From Vagococcus allomyrinae (GTDB lineage Bacteria; Bacillota; Bacilli; Lactobacillales; Vagococcaceae): a stretch of 64,000 nucleotides of DNA. Shown here one piece after another: positions 17,168 to 26,240 of the stretch. The stretch covers positions 151,140 to 215,139 of the forward strand of contig NZ_JAEEGA010000011.1 of NCBI RefSeq assembly GCF_017829975.1, read 5' to 3'. The notes below the pieces were generated by a model. The model worked only from the letters and a program-made list of their open reading frames with translations. It was not told the origin of the DNA and searched no databases. Every line of letters begins with the position of its first letter. The first letter of the stretch is position 1. Position numbers and translations under genes: made by a program.

Positions 17168-17285
17168 GTTCTGAACCTCCTAAATTCTAAAAATGGGGAC
17201 ATTGTCCCACACCAAAAGGTACTTCCCATAATGGTGGTTTTGACAAAATAACGTAAAAATCCGTCCCTCTTTGGTGTAGATAGAA

Positions 17286-17322
17286 ACCCATAGAGATGAT
17301 GGTGATCATCAGATCTATGGGT
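17286..17322 (-). promoter_or_regulatory. stem-loop between walR and walK
   Basis: ACCCATAGA and TCTATGGGT (outer arms within 17288-17322) enclose ATGAT/ATCAT inner arms, giving a long imperfect hairpin about 27 bases after the walR stop. There is no clear T run on the minus strand, so it may be a weak terminator, an attenuator or an RNA-processing site that lowers walK relative to walR. A second palindrome, GGGACATTGTCCC (17196-17208), lies about 30 bases before walK. Confidence 0.45.
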
Positions 17323-17348
17323 CAGTGAAATTCTTGATCATGATTATC

Positions 17349-18056
17349 TTAGTCTTGGTCTGGATTGCGCAAGTAGTAACCTACGCCTCGACGGGTGACT
17401 AGCCAAGCTGGATGGCTTGGGCTGTCTTCGATCTTTTCACGCAAACGTCTAACTGTTACATCGACTGTTCGAACATCGCCAAAATAATCGTAGCCCCAAA
17501 CGGTTTGCAATAAATGCTCCCGTGTCATCACTTGTCCAAGATGCTTCGCTAAATAATGCAACAACTCAAACTCACGGTGGGTCAACTCAATCTTTTCACC
17601 ACGTTTAGAAACAATGTACGCATCTGGGTGAATCGTTAACGCCCCTATTTCCAATTCATTGGACTCTTCTTCTTCTTGAACTTTAGTACTGACAGATCCT
17701 TGGCGTCTTAAGTTAGCTTTGACACGAGCAACGAGTTCCCGGTTTGAGAATGGTTTCGTGACATAATCGTCTGCGCCTAATTCCAAGCCTAAAACTTTAT
17801 CAATTTCTGAATCTTTCGCCGTCACCATAATAATGGGCATATCGTAACTTTTACGAATTTCACGGCAAACTTCTAAACCATCAATCTTTGGCAACATTAA
17901 GTCTAACAAGACTAGGTCTGGTTCCACTTCTTTGACTTTTTCAATGGCTTCTTCACCGTCATAGGCAGTAAAGACTTCGTAGCCTTCCTTAGTTAAATTA
18001 AATTTTACAATATCGGAAATTGGCTTTTCATCGTCTACAACTAAGATTTTTTTCAT
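17349..18056 (-). CDS. walR: WalR (VicR/YycF) response regulator
   Basis: A 235-residue OmpR-family response regulator, essential in most Firmicutes. The receiver domain (1-115) has the acidic pocket DDE at 8-10, phospho-acceptor Asp52 (LVLLDLMLP), Thr near 79 and Lys near 101 (VTKPFSNRE). The winged-helix DNA-binding domain (about 133-232) ends [13 protein letters not shown]. It controls cell-wall hydrolase genes. It is the first gene of the wal operon, preceded by a consensus -10 box at 18112-18117. Confidence 0.98.
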   Translation of the reverse strand: MKKILVVDDEKPISDIVKFNLTKEGYEVFTAYDGEEAIEKVKEVEPDLVLLDLMLPKIDGLEVCREIRKSYDMPIIMVTAKDSEIDKVLGLELGADDYVTKPFSNRELVARVKANLRRQGSVSTKVQEEEESNELEIGALTIHPDAYIVSKRGEKIELTHREFELLHYLAKHLGQVMTREHLLQTVWGYDYFGDVRTVDVTVRRLREKIEDSPSHPAWLVTRRGVGYYLRNPDQD

Positions 18057-18111
18057 ACTTTATTTCCTCCTCTTGCTACTTAAAGTTTTTCTTCACAAGG
18101 CTGTCTCATCC

Positions 18112-18140
18112 ATTATACCTTATTTCCCGCTCAGTTTAAA
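18112..18140 (-). promoter_or_regulatory. probable wal operon promoter
   Basis: On the minus strand TATAAT (18117-18112) lies 17 bases after TTTAAA (18140-18135), a weak -35. It is about 55 bases before the walR ATG. Confidence 0.5.
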
Positions 18141-18285
18141 CTATCCATGCTTTTGTCTAAAATTATTTCGATATTTTATTAAAAAACGGTCGATTTTTCT
18201 ATCAACCTCTAGTAGAATGAGAGGTGAAGGGTTTATTGTATTGTCACCCCTTTAATTATTGGATATTAGAGCGGAGGAAAAAGGG

Positions 18286-18927
18286 ATGTATTCAACTAAT
18301 ACCCTGCAATTTTCACTGATTTTAGCGATTGTGGCACTGGTCGTTTCTCTCATAAGCAGTGTTTATTTCTATTTACAAATCAAAGGGTTAAAACGAGATA
18401 TTGTCATTTACTACAGTGAAGATGAAGAAGATAATGAGGAGAACGTCGCTCACCACGAACGCCCTCCTAGGCCTGACGCAACAGCTATGGGGGATACCCG
18501 GATTGAGTGGATGAATCAAATTACCGAGTATTCTGAGGAATTAATCAATTACACAACGGCCATTTTTAAGGCCTCACGAACGGTGATTCAACAAAATATC
18601 GCCATCCAAAAAGATTTGGCAACCGCTGAAACTCATCATCTTAAAACAGAGCAAATTGCCAACTATCATAATAGTGTAGATGAATATAAAGTCGTCACCT
18701 CTAAATTAAGGTTGACCTTTTTTGGGGATAAAAAGAACGCGGAAATTCTTTCGACCTTGAAAAAAATTAATTTCGTTGTCGAAGGTGAGTATGAAGCCCA
18801 AATGGACAATGATATGAGCAGGCACGATGCACTCGTAGAAGAATACGATCGTTTGATCGAAACCTATATTGATCTAACCCGTAAACACTTAGCAATCGAA
18901 TGGGAAAAAATCAAACGCGGCTTGTAA
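18286..18927 (+). CDS. membrane-anchored protein with coiled-coil-like cytoplasmic region, unknown function
   Basis: A 213-residue protein I do not recognise. One N-terminal membrane helix spans about residues 8-30 (LILAIVALVVSLISSVYFYL). An acidic Glu/Asp-rich patch follows (EDEEDNEEN, about 45-53), then charged helical sequence to the end with heptad-like spacing. The topology suggests an N-terminal anchor and a cytoplasmic body. The ATG at 18286 has GGAGG 9 bases upstream; a TTG nine codons earlier is in frame but lacks a site. It is divergent from walR and stands alone before a strong terminator. A role near the wall machinery is speculation. Confidence 0.75.
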   Translation: MYSTNTLQFSLILAIVALVVSLISSVYFYLQIKGLKRDIVIYYSEDEEDNEENVAHHERPPRPDATAMGDTRIEWMNQITEYSEELINYTTAIFKASRTVIQQNIAIQKDLATAETHHLKTEQIANYHNSVDEYKVVTSKLRLTFFGDKKNAEILSTLKKINFVVEGEYEAQMDNDMSRHDALVEEYDRLIETYIDLTRKHLAIEWEKIKRGL

Positions 18928-18974
18928 CAAGAGGCTTAAGCCAAGGCTTACGGCTTTTGCCGAGACAGACAACT

Positions 18975-19026
18975 AAAAAGAGGAGGCTGTGACAGTTAAT
19001 TGATAACCGTCACAGCCTCCTTTTTA
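18975..19026. terminator. bidirectional terminator
   Basis: AGGAGGCTGTGAC (18981-18993) and GTCACAGCCTCCT (19009-19021) form a perfect 13-base stem, flanked by A5 on the left and T5 on the right. It serves the rightward gene ending at 18927 and the leftward ogt gene. Confidence 0.9.
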
Positions 19027-19053
19027 GCAGTTAAGCGATAATCCCAACGCTAT

Positions 19054-19572
19054 CTATTTACATGAAATTCCTTCGATTGCCAATAAACGGTATTTCAACG
19101 GTACCCCCCCTGCATATCCCCCAATGCCACCATCCTTACGTAAAATACGGTGACATGGAACAATAATCGGAATGGGATTTTTGCCCACGGCTGTTCCGAC
19201 GGCTCGGGTGGCTTGGGGCCGCCCAACAGCTTCTGCCAACAAGCTGTAGCTGGAGCTTTCACCGAAAGGCACTTTTAATAACTCTTGCCACACCTCTTGT
19301 TGGAAAGACGTTCCCCGCTCGCCAAAATCAATGGCCATATCAAAAGCTTGCCGCTTTCCTTGAAGATATTCTACTAATTGGGTTTTATAAGGCGCCACTT
19401 TTTTTGAATTGTAAACAGGCACTATTGTTTCCTTATACTTAGCAAAAAAAGTTGTAACATTGGCCACCTCATCTGAAATAATGTCCAGGTAAACCAAGCC
19501 CTTGTCACTGACAGCCATTAAAAACTTGTAATCAGCAAACTGAAGGGTATCATAATAGATTGTGTCAAACAT
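19054..19572 (-). CDS. ogt: methylated-DNA-[protein]-cysteine S-methyltransferase
   Basis: A 172-residue suicide repair protein that takes the methyl group from O6-methylguanine onto its own cysteine. The active-site motif IIVPCHRILRKDGG places the acceptor at Cys140. The winged-helix part, with the Arg finger in RPQATRAVGTAVGKNP (about 118-133), is normal. The ATG at 19572 has AAAGGA about 10 bases upstream; earlier in-frame starts overlap alkA and lack a site. It follows alkA by 16 bases, forming a two-gene alkylation-repair operon. Confidence 0.95.
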   Translation of the reverse strand: MFDTIYYDTLQFADYKFLMAVSDKGLVYLDIISDEVANVTTFFAKYKETIVPVYNSKKVAPYKTQLVEYLQGKRQAFDMAIDFGERGTSFQQEVWQELLKVPFGESSSYSLLAEAVGRPQATRAVGTAVGKNPIPIIVPCHRILRKDGGIGGYAGGVPLKYRLLAIEGISCK

Positions 19573-19588
19573 CTTATTCATTCCTTTC

Positions 19589-20488
19589 TTAATACAGTAA
19601 TCGCCATAAATAAAAGGTACTGTAGCCACACCACTGGCCCCAACATTTTTTCAAGTGCAACAAAGAGGATTGGGTAGGTTTTTCAGGTAAGCCCTGAACC
19701 ACTTTCAACGCATTAAGCAAGCCGACATCGGCTGTCGGAAAAGCCTCACCTAAACGAAAACAGCGCATCATCACATAATTGGCTGTCCAGGGGCCGATTC
19801 CTCTAATAGTCGTCATCGCCTTTTCCACTGTCTCAGTATCTGCCATGCTTAAATAAGCCTCTTTTGAAATTTGCCCACTTAAAATCAAACGAGCCACTTC
19901 TTGCAAATATTCGCATTTACGTCGACTAAGTTTAAGAGCCAACAAGTCAGCCATATCAGCATCAGCTATGACAGCGGCTGTCGGAAACGCCCAATACACT
20001 TGGCCATGGTAGCTGATTTTTTCACCAAATCGTTCGACGAGTCGTCGCTTCAACGTATAAGCAAAGCTTAAGGTAATTTGCTGTCCTAAAATCCCCCAAG
20101 AAATAGCTTCAAAAAAGTCAGGCACCCCCATTAAGCGCAATCCATAAAATTGACTTGCCACATTCTTCAAAATCGGGTCAGCCTTAGCCAATTGATAAAA
20201 CGGTTTTAGATCCCGTGTTAAATCAAAAAAATCCTCAACAAAGATCAATAATTTTGCCACCTGTTCTTCAGTCAGATGCACCTCATTTAAAATTGAGATC
20301 CTCAAATAAGCTTCTTTATAGGACAGCCTAATCAAAATCAGCAGGTTGTCAATTTCGACCACACGGGTGATCTTCTGACCTTCAATTTGATACATCACCT
20401 CATTGGATTCCCGCAACAAGTAATTTAAATTTTGCTGAAAATCAAATTCCATTGGGACTTTTAAGTGATACTCTTGGGACTCTGACAT
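19589..20488 (-). CDS. alkA: DNA-3-methyladenine glycosylase, AlkA type
   Basis: A 299-residue base-excision glycosylase of the HhH-GPD superfamily that removes 3-methyladenine and other alkylated bases. The helix-hairpin-helix is at about residues 228-240 (IRGIGPWTANYVM), and the catalytic Asp is Asp254 in FPTADVGL. The N-terminal 110 residues fit the AlkA-N-like fold. The ATG has GGAGGTCAAA upstream. It is co-transcribed with ogt, and both act on alkylated DNA. Related enzymes are sometimes annotated DNA-3-methyladenine glycosylase 2. Confidence 0.93.
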   Translation of the reverse strand: MSESQEYHLKVPMEFDFQQNLNYLLRESNEVMYQIEGQKITRVVEIDNLLILIRLSYKEAYLRISILNEVHLTEEQVAKLLIFVEDFFDLTRDLKPFYQLAKADPILKNVASQFYGLRLMGVPDFFEAISWGILGQQITLSFAYTLKRRLVERFGEKISYHGQVYWAFPTAAVIADADMADLLALKLSRRKCEYLQEVARLILSGQISKEAYLSMADTETVEKAMTTIRGIGPWTANYVMMRCFRLGEAFPTADVGLLNALKVVQGLPEKPTQSSLLHLKKCWGQWCGYSTFYLWRLLY

Positions 20489-20638
20489 TTTTGACCTCCA
20501 CTTTTTCTAAATACATCGATCAGTTAAAATCAGCAAACAGATCATTCCATTGGCTTATTTATGACGAACTTCATGACTTAAGTTTACCAAACATTTTTAT
20601 CACTATCTTGCTTTTTAATTATCATAAGGCAAAAAAAA

Positions 20639-20681
20639 ACAGGATAGTCAGATGAAACATCCGAAAATCCTGTGACTTTTT
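20639..20681. terminator. stem-loop with T runs on both sides
   Basis: ACAGGAT (20639-20645) pairs with ATCCTGT (20667-20673), with A9 before it and T6 after it. No gene ends nearby on the plus strand; on the minus strand it would stop transcripts about 150 bases before alkA. It could be a leftover terminator or an alkA leader element. Confidence 0.5.
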
Positions 20682-20836
20682 TACTCTTTCAGTATCTTTA
20701 TATTACCACAAAATGACCGAAATTTAAAGACTACTAATCTGACTTTTTATGTGGTATTAAGTATGTACAGCTTTAATTAGCTGCTGTGACCAAGGCATGA
20801 CTTTCTAACTACTATTACCAAGGAGGCGTTTCATCT

Positions 20837-21304
20837 ATGTTAAACGAATTAGCTGTTTGGCAACTACAAGCAGAACCTGCTTTACACGACTTAACCACCT
20901 CACTAAATAGACGGCTAAATCCTTTAGTGCCAAAACTAACAACTCAAGACAGTCAAGAGCTCCTAATTATTCGCCATGAACAATTGGTTGCGACTCATCG
21001 CTTGGAATTGTCAACTCTTCCCCTTGAGTCTTTGACTGAACACTTGAGTTTTTCTCCCCACTTAACTCATCATCACTTTTTATCTTTAATCGGGGAGTGT
21101 TTGGAAATCTTTTACTGGATTCGCAATGAAAGCCCTAAGACTATCACTGATGATGACTTGATTGATTTAATGATTGAAGTCTTTAATAACCGAACAGAAG
21201 GGTCCTTGGAAGGGACGCGAAACTATCTTGAAAGCTGGGTTCGTTTTGCCCCCCCCTTAATCTTAACAAAGGAGCTTAACGATGACGACTCATTATTTGA
21301 CTGA
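20837..21304 (+). CDS. DUF6323-like protein
   Basis: A 155-residue soluble protein with no signal peptide, membrane helix or known catalytic motif. Its layout (helix-rich, then LIGECLEIFYWIRNESPKTITDDDLIDLM and a final EGSLEGTRNYLESW) resembles the DUF6323 family of Firmicutes. The ATG has AAGGAGG upstream. It overlaps the next gene by 23 bases, and the next protein resembles DUF6179, a family I recall as travelling with DUF6323; the pairing supports both calls. Function is unknown. Confidence 0.65.
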   Translation: MLNELAVWQLQAEPALHDLTTSLNRRLNPLVPKLTTQDSQELLIIRHEQLVATHRLELSTLPLESLTEHLSFSPHLTHHHFLSLIGECLEIFYWIRNESPKTITDDDLIDLMIEVFNNRTEGSLEGTRNYLESWVRFAPPLILTKELNDDDSLFD

Positions 21305-22541
21305 GACTTTTTCTGGCAATAAAGAAGCTATTTTATCATTGTTACACAAAGAATTAGCCAATTATTTAAGTGGCTCAAGTTCCTTACCTGTAGATGAAGT
21401 TGAAAATTTGCTTCAATCGATGCTTTTTGTTTTATCACATGGAAAAGCTGATGGAGTCTCCATACCTTTACAATTCGAAGCTGGAAAAAAGCAGCTTAAA
21501 CAGCAGTTGGTAGCCACAAAGGAACTTTACCAGCAAGTACTAAACTCAATGTTGCCTTTAAGGGTTGAGGCCTATTGGCAAACCGTTCAAAACATTCAGC
21601 ATTTTTTTACAGCCTATGATCTTGAGTACCATGCCCATGAGGTGCCTGCTTCAATCGATTATTTACTAGCTGAACCTGTGGATGACCGCCGCTATAAAGG
21701 CCTTGATTTTATTCATCATTACTTGCTACAGTTATCTTGGGAAAATCGCTTTTGTGCTCCCTATGCCGATCACCTAGACGAGTTATTTCATTGTTACGAG
21801 CAACAACTAAAAGTCAATTATCGGTATGATATCAATAACTTGTTTAGCATAATCTTCAAACAAACCTTGGCAAAACGTTTAATCGATAAAAAGACGACTC
21901 ATCTTATTCTGAGTCAGTCTGAGAGCAGTCTCCTCTCTCAATTATTAGCAGAGACGTCCGATATTCGGCTTTTATTGGGCCAGGCCTTAACCCACTTGCT
22001 CAAGGAAATAAACCTCTCAGATCAGCAATACTATTACAAGTGTTTAGAATCTGTTAGTGTGAACTTGGAGCAGACATTGGCTCATGGCACTATCGACAAC
22101 TTTTTTCTAACAGACCCACCTGAAGAACTCTCACACATCTTTATCAGCAATACTGGCTTAGTCAACACTGAATTCACTCAGCTAATCGAAGAACTCCCTG
22201 ATATTTCGTCATCCCAACTGCCCAATTTTTTGGCCGATAAATTTAACTCACTCAACGATTATTGGGATTTACTGACTCTCGATATTTTAAGTGATCAAGA
22301 CGTTACCGCCATTATTAACCGTTTGGATTGCCAGTCGTTGATCGTGCTTTTAAAAATGGCAGGCCGTGAAGTCAATGAAGCGTTTAGTTCCTTTGAAACC
22401 ACTTTAGACGCTCTTACTGCCAGCCAGCTTCCTTGGTTGCGGTTATTGGCTCATGAGATTATCAATCGACCAGCAAACAACCAACAAGAACTTAAGCAGC
22501 TGTTCCAACAACTGACCCTCCCTCTGGATGATTTTGACTAA
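21282..22541 (+). CDS. DUF6179-like protein
   Basis: A 419-residue helix-rich, probably cytoplasmic protein resembling DUF6179. No signal peptide, transmembrane segment or nucleotide-binding motif is visible. The motif-like stretch LDFIHHYLLQLSWENRFCA lies near residues 139-157. It starts within the end of the DUF6323-like gene, so the two are translated together and probably form one complex. A good terminator follows. Function is unknown. Confidence 0.65.
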   Translation: MTTHYLTETFSGNKEAILSLLHKELANYLSGSSSLPVDEVENLLQSMLFVLSHGKADGVSIPLQFEAGKKQLKQQLVATKELYQQVLNSMLPLRVEAYWQTVQNIQHFFTAYDLEYHAHEVPASIDYLLAEPVDDRRYKGLDFIHHYLLQLSWENRFCAPYADHLDELFHCYEQQLKVNYRYDINNLFSIIFKQTLAKRLIDKKTTHLILSQSESSLLSQLLAETSDIRLLLGQALTHLLKEINLSDQQYYYKCLESVSVNLEQTLAHGTIDNFFLTDPPEELSHIFISNTGLVNTEFTQLIEELPDISSSQLPNFLADKFNSLNDYWDLLTLDILSDQDVTAIINRLDCQSLIVLLKMAGREVNEAFSSFETTLDALTASQLPWLRLLAHEIINRPANNQQELKQLFQQLTLPLDDFD

Positions 22542-22547
22542 CCCGTG

Positions 22548-22582
22548 AAAAACAGGGCGGAACTTAAGTCCCACCCTGTTTT
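22548..22582 (+). terminator. terminator after DUF6179-like gene
   Basis: AAAACAGGGCGG (22548-22559) pairs with CCACCCTGTTTT (about 22571-22582), with one mismatch, followed by TTAT. It is 7 bases after the stop codon. Confidence 0.75.
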
Positions 22583-22715
22583 ATATGATTGTTAGCCGAT
22601 AACCACTTGCCAACTACTGCTGGCTTTTAGCTAAAAAACTAACGGCTTGATTAGTTTAACTAAAGTGGATATATACATCCTGTTAAATAATCAAACAGAT
22701 AGTTCCATTGGATAA

Positions 22716-22792
22716 TGCGCATAATCATCCGCCAAGAGTGGTACTTTCAGCTTTTTTCTGGCTGAACGTTTAACGGTAAAGGATGATTATTT
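22716..22792 (-). terminator. structured region after helD, probable terminator
   Basis: Nested inverted repeats lie just past the helD stop: outer arms AATCATCC and GGATGATT, inner arms TTTCAGC and GCTGAA around T/C-rich sequence. No long T run follows on the minus strand, so efficiency is uncertain. Confidence 0.45.
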
Positions 22793-24946
22793 AATGGGAA
22801 CTATATAGTTGGAAGGTTCGCCAACATATGGCAAGTAGAGTTCATGCATGGCACGAGAGCTAGCCGTATAAAGCAAATTCAAATCCTGGCTATCTTTAAA
22901 ACGTTTCTTAGACACATTGTGGACTATCACCACGTCAAACTCCAATCCTTTTGCCAAATGAACTGGCATCAGTAAGACTGGGACGTTCAACTCCATCCGC
23001 GAAGAATCAGCAATCAAGGTAACCTCTGCCGGCTCTCCCAGTTCGCGATACAGACGCTTGGCTTCATCGCTATCTTTTGTTAAGACTACTTTGCGATAGC
23101 CATTTTTAGCAGGCGTCAATTGCTTATTTAAATACTCAAAGTAAGCCTCTTGCGAGCTAAACTGAGGAAATTCTGGGTCTTTTCCTGGTCGATCAATGAC
23201 CTCGACACCACTGCCTTCGCCACCGAGTAAATGCTTCATAAAATGACTGATAGGTCCACTTGAACGGTAAGATTTTAGTAGTTGAACCGACTTAACTTGG
23301 CGGTGACTGGCTTGGAAGATTTCTTCCACTCGTTTAAAGCTTGTGCCTTGAGCAAAAATCGACTGGTAACCATCACCAACCAAGGTGAAGTGAGAGCCAC
23401 TGTATACCTTTGATAAGAAATACAGCTGTGCTTCACTATAATCTTGGACCTCGTCCAAGATCACAAACTTAGTTTTGCGATTATTGCGACGTTCAATCAT
23501 CAGGTGGTATAAATAGGCAAACTCGGTCGCCTGATCCAAAGACATCGGCTGATTGATTCGCAGCCCTGTTGCCAAAATATAGTGACTCTCAATGTCAATC
23601 CAGCTAAAATTATTAATACTCCCTTTAAGATTGCTGTAACGACGATTAACCAAGCGATTAATTACCTGTTGAATATTCTCGTCTTCTGACCCTTTTTTCA
23701 CTTTAGCAAACAGTTGATTGTATTCTTCATTGCTCATGTTTTCCAATTCATCGCGCCATTTTGGTTTCTTACTTTCAGTTCGAATAAATTTCGCTAACGC
23801 TTCGTTCATTTTTTCTTTTAAGTAATCTAGTTTACGATACAATTCAACTTCTTTTGGCAAGGACATAATGGTTTGTTGCATCCACTTAGTGGAGATGATC
23901 AACTCGTCTCCCCGCTTAATAGGTGTAAAGTCCATCAATTCTGGTTTTAAATCAGCCACGTACTCTTCGATGGCTTTCATGTTATCAAGGGAATTTAAGA
24001 CCAATGGATTTTTTAGCTGTTCTTCCAGATTTTCCACTTCATAATGGCGACCACGATTTCGCATTAGATCACGGTAAGTCATCTGACGAGGATTTTTTTC
24101 ACCTAAACTCGGTAGAACTTCTTCAATGTATTTACTAAACATCGGATTAGGGGATAATAAAAGCACCTGTTCTGGCACTAGATCATCTTTGTAACGATAT
24201 AACAGAAACGCTATTCGTTGTAGAATCGTCGAGGTTTTACCACTGCCGGCAATTCCTTCAACAATCAACACATCACTTTTAGTATCACGAATAATCGCAT
24301 TTTGTTCTTTTTGAATCGTACTCGTAATATCGGTCAACTTAGCCGTTGATTCCTCATTTAACACTTCCAATAACATTGGATCTTCAATAGCCGTACTCGT
24401 GTCAAAAAAATCAACTAATTTACTTTTATTTAATTTCATCTGACGACGATTTTTTAAATCAACAGTAACTTGTCCCATTGGTGCTTCATAGCTTGTTGGC
24501 CCAAGGTTATTTTCATAATATAAATTAGCAATCGGCGAGCGCCAATCGTAGACATATTGATGGTGATCTTCATCACTAAAACCAGCTACGCCAATGTAAA
24601 ATTGTTCTATTTCTGACTCATCTGGATATTGGACATCCAATTTAGCAAAATAAGGGCCTTCTAATAGTTGACCGATATTTCGTTTTTGCTTTTCCAACCA
24701 CTCGCGTTTGTAATTCAACTGAGCTAGCTCTTGATTCTTTTGCTCAACTTCAATTAATGATTCAAAACTATCAGAGGCAGATGACGTATTAATCCGAATA
24801 TCATCAGATAGATTCTTCAAAAAATTACGGGAATCTAATTCAGCGTCATCGAAATCATTGAAGACTTTCTCCTGCATCTCCAATAACTTACCATACACCA
24901 TGGTTAAATAATCTTGCTCTATTGCCCATTCATTTTTTTTAGACAT
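22787..24946 (-). CDS. helD: HelD-type UvrD-like ATPase, RNA polymerase recycling factor
   Basis: A 719-residue SF1 helicase-like protein. The N-terminal coiled-coil arm (about 1-95) and the YDWRSPIANLYYE motif (133-145) mark it as HelD and not UvrD/PcrA. Walker A is GIAGSGKT (231-238); Walker B reads KFVILDEVQDYS, with LVGDGYQSIFA next, and the C-terminal VHLAKGLEFDVVIVHN motif is present. HelD inserts into stalled RNA polymerase and frees it from nucleic acid using ATP. The ATG at 24946 has GGAGGAG upstream; an in-frame ATG 24 codons earlier lacks a site. Single gene. Confidence 0.92.
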   Translation of the reverse strand: MSKKNEWAIEQDYLTMVYGKLLEMQEKVFNDFDDAELDSRNFLKNLSDDIRINTSSASDSFESLIEVEQKNQELAQLNYKREWLEKQKRNIGQLLEGPYFAKLDVQYPDESEIEQFYIGVAGFSDEDHHQYVYDWRSPIANLYYENNLGPTSYEAPMGQVTVDLKNRRQMKLNKSKLVDFFDTSTAIEDPMLLEVLNEESTAKLTDITSTIQKEQNAIIRDTKSDVLIVEGIAGSGKTSTILQRIAFLLYRYKDDLVPEQVLLLSPNPMFSKYIEEVLPSLGEKNPRQMTYRDLMRNRGRHYEVENLEEQLKNPLVLNSLDNMKAIEEYVADLKPELMDFTPIKRGDELIISTKWMQQTIMSLPKEVELYRKLDYLKEKMNEALAKFIRTESKKPKWRDELENMSNEEYNQLFAKVKKGSEDENIQQVINRLVNRRYSNLKGSINNFSWIDIESHYILATGLRINQPMSLDQATEFAYLYHLMIERRNNRKTKFVILDEVQDYSEAQLYFLSKVYSGSHFTLVGDGYQSIFAQGTSFKRVEEIFQASHRQVKSVQLLKSYRSSGPISHFMKHLLGGEGSGVEVIDRPGKDPEFPQFSSQEAYFEYLNKQLTPAKNGYRKVVLTKDSDEAKRLYRELGEPAEVTLIADSSRMELNVPVLLMPVHLAKGLEFDVVIVHNVSKKRFKDSQDLNLLYTASSRAMHELYLPYVGEPSNYIVPIK

Positions 24947-25248
24947 AGACTCTCCTCCTAGTTGAAACGTTTGATTTGCTTCTTCATTCAACTGCATAAC
25001 ATTCATGACGATAATCACTTCACGAATAAATAATTTTACGCTGATATGGCGGTCTTGTCAATCTTTTCAAACAAACGTTCTCGTTTTTTGGCAATTTAGT
25101 CCTTTATTACCATTTTGCTAGCCAACTAGGACACTAGATAGGGATGAAATGATCTCTTAGATCATTTAGTTAAAAGGGATCATTGTCAGTACAATCGCTT
25201 ATTTTCCAACGGTTTATTTGCTATAATAACTAAAAGGGGGTCATCGAC

Positions 25249-25746
25249 TTGCAGAAACTGTATATGAAACAAAAAGTTTTTAGTTTACGTGATCGATTTA
25301 CCATCAAGGATGAACGTGGCAGTGACGTTTACTTTGTCAGTGGGTCTATTTTTTCATTCGCCAAAAAGCTCTACATTCACAACCGACAAGATCAGGAGGT
25401 AGCGCGAATCGAGCAACAATTATTAAAGCTCTTACCTAAATTCAGCTTATTGATCGATAACCAAGAGGTGGCTGTTATCAAAAAAGAATTCACCTTCTTT
25501 AAGCAAAAGTATGACATTGAAGGGACAGATATTAAGGCCGAAGGTGATTTTCTCGCAATGACCTTTAGTTTAACTCGCCACGGTAAGACGATCGCCACTG
25601 TTCAAAAGGCATGGTTTAGCTGGGGAGACAGTTATGAAATAAGCATTAGCAAACAAGAGGACGAGCTGATTGTGCTTGGTTTGGTATTGGCCATTGATTT
25701 TATTTCCCATAACGACGATTCGTCGGCCAGTTCCACGTCTCAGTAA
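25249..25746 (+). CDS. Tubby/LURP-one-related family protein (YxjI-like)
   Basis: A 165-residue protein of the LOR/YxjI family, which folds as a Tubby-like beta-barrel around one helix. The opening KLYMKQKVFSLRDRFTIKDERG and the repeated short beta-strands fit well. The start is probably TTG at 25249 with AAGGGGG 9 bases before it, since homologues begin with a similar K/R-L-Y-x-K-Q stretch. Function is unknown; lipid or membrane association is suggested for related folds. Confidence 0.8.
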   Translation: MQKLYMKQKVFSLRDRFTIKDERGSDVYFVSGSIFSFAKKLYIHNRQDQEVARIEQQLLKLLPKFSLLIDNQEVAVIKKEFTFFKQKYDIEGTDIKAEGDFLAMTFSLTRHGKTIATVQKAWFSWGDSYEISISKQEDELIVLGLVLAIDFISHNDDSSASSTSQ

Positions 25747-25855
25747 ACTCTTTCCTTTAATAAGTAAACTTGCTATACTTGTTATAAGATGACAGTATGC
25801 CATACTTATTAAGCGTGTTAAGCACATGTAAGCTAAGACCAGAGGAGATGTCGGG

Positions 25856-26197
25856 ATGCACTATTTTGAGCCATTTGTTCACATAATTGTGATGCTACTT
25901 AACGCCATTTCAATTATTATTTTAGTATTGGGTGTGGCTAAAGCTACTTGGGATTTTATTCGCAACGAAGCTCGACGTTTACCGAAACTGGAAACAGCTA
26001 AACACAACAATATCATTAAAAATTATTTAGCGACTTATATTCTTCTAGGGTTAGAAATTCTGATTGCAGCAGATATCATCGAATCGATCATGAACCCCAC
26101 TTTAGAAGATATTCTAGTTCTAGCCGCAGTTGTTATTATCCGAACGGTTATTTCTTACTTCTTAGGCAAAGAAATTGAACACACACGGATTGAATAA
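25856..26197 (+). CDS. DUF1622 family membrane protein
   Basis: A 113-residue integral membrane protein with three predicted helices (about 8-30, 56-76 and 82-103). The pattern, including LGLEILIAADIIESIMNPT, matches DUF1622. The ATG has AGAGGAGATG upstream. It stands alone between the LOR gene and a convergent HxlR regulator, sharing a bidirectional terminator with the latter. Function is unknown. Confidence 0.85.
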   Translation: MHYFEPFVHIIVMLLNAISIIILVLGVAKATWDFIRNEARRLPKLETAKHNNIIKNYLATYILLGLEILIAADIIESIMNPTLEDILVLAAVVIIRTVISYFLGKEIEHTRIE

Positions 26198-26240
26198 AAA
26201 AAAGAGAGAACCAAGGACGATCTTGATTCTCTCTTTATTT
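26198..26240. terminator. bidirectional terminator
   Basis: AAAGAGAGAA (26201-26210) and TTCTCTCTTT (26227-26236) form a 10-base stem extended by a few more pairs, with A runs to the left and T residues to the right. It overlaps the stop codon of the HxlR-type gene. Confidence 0.85.
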
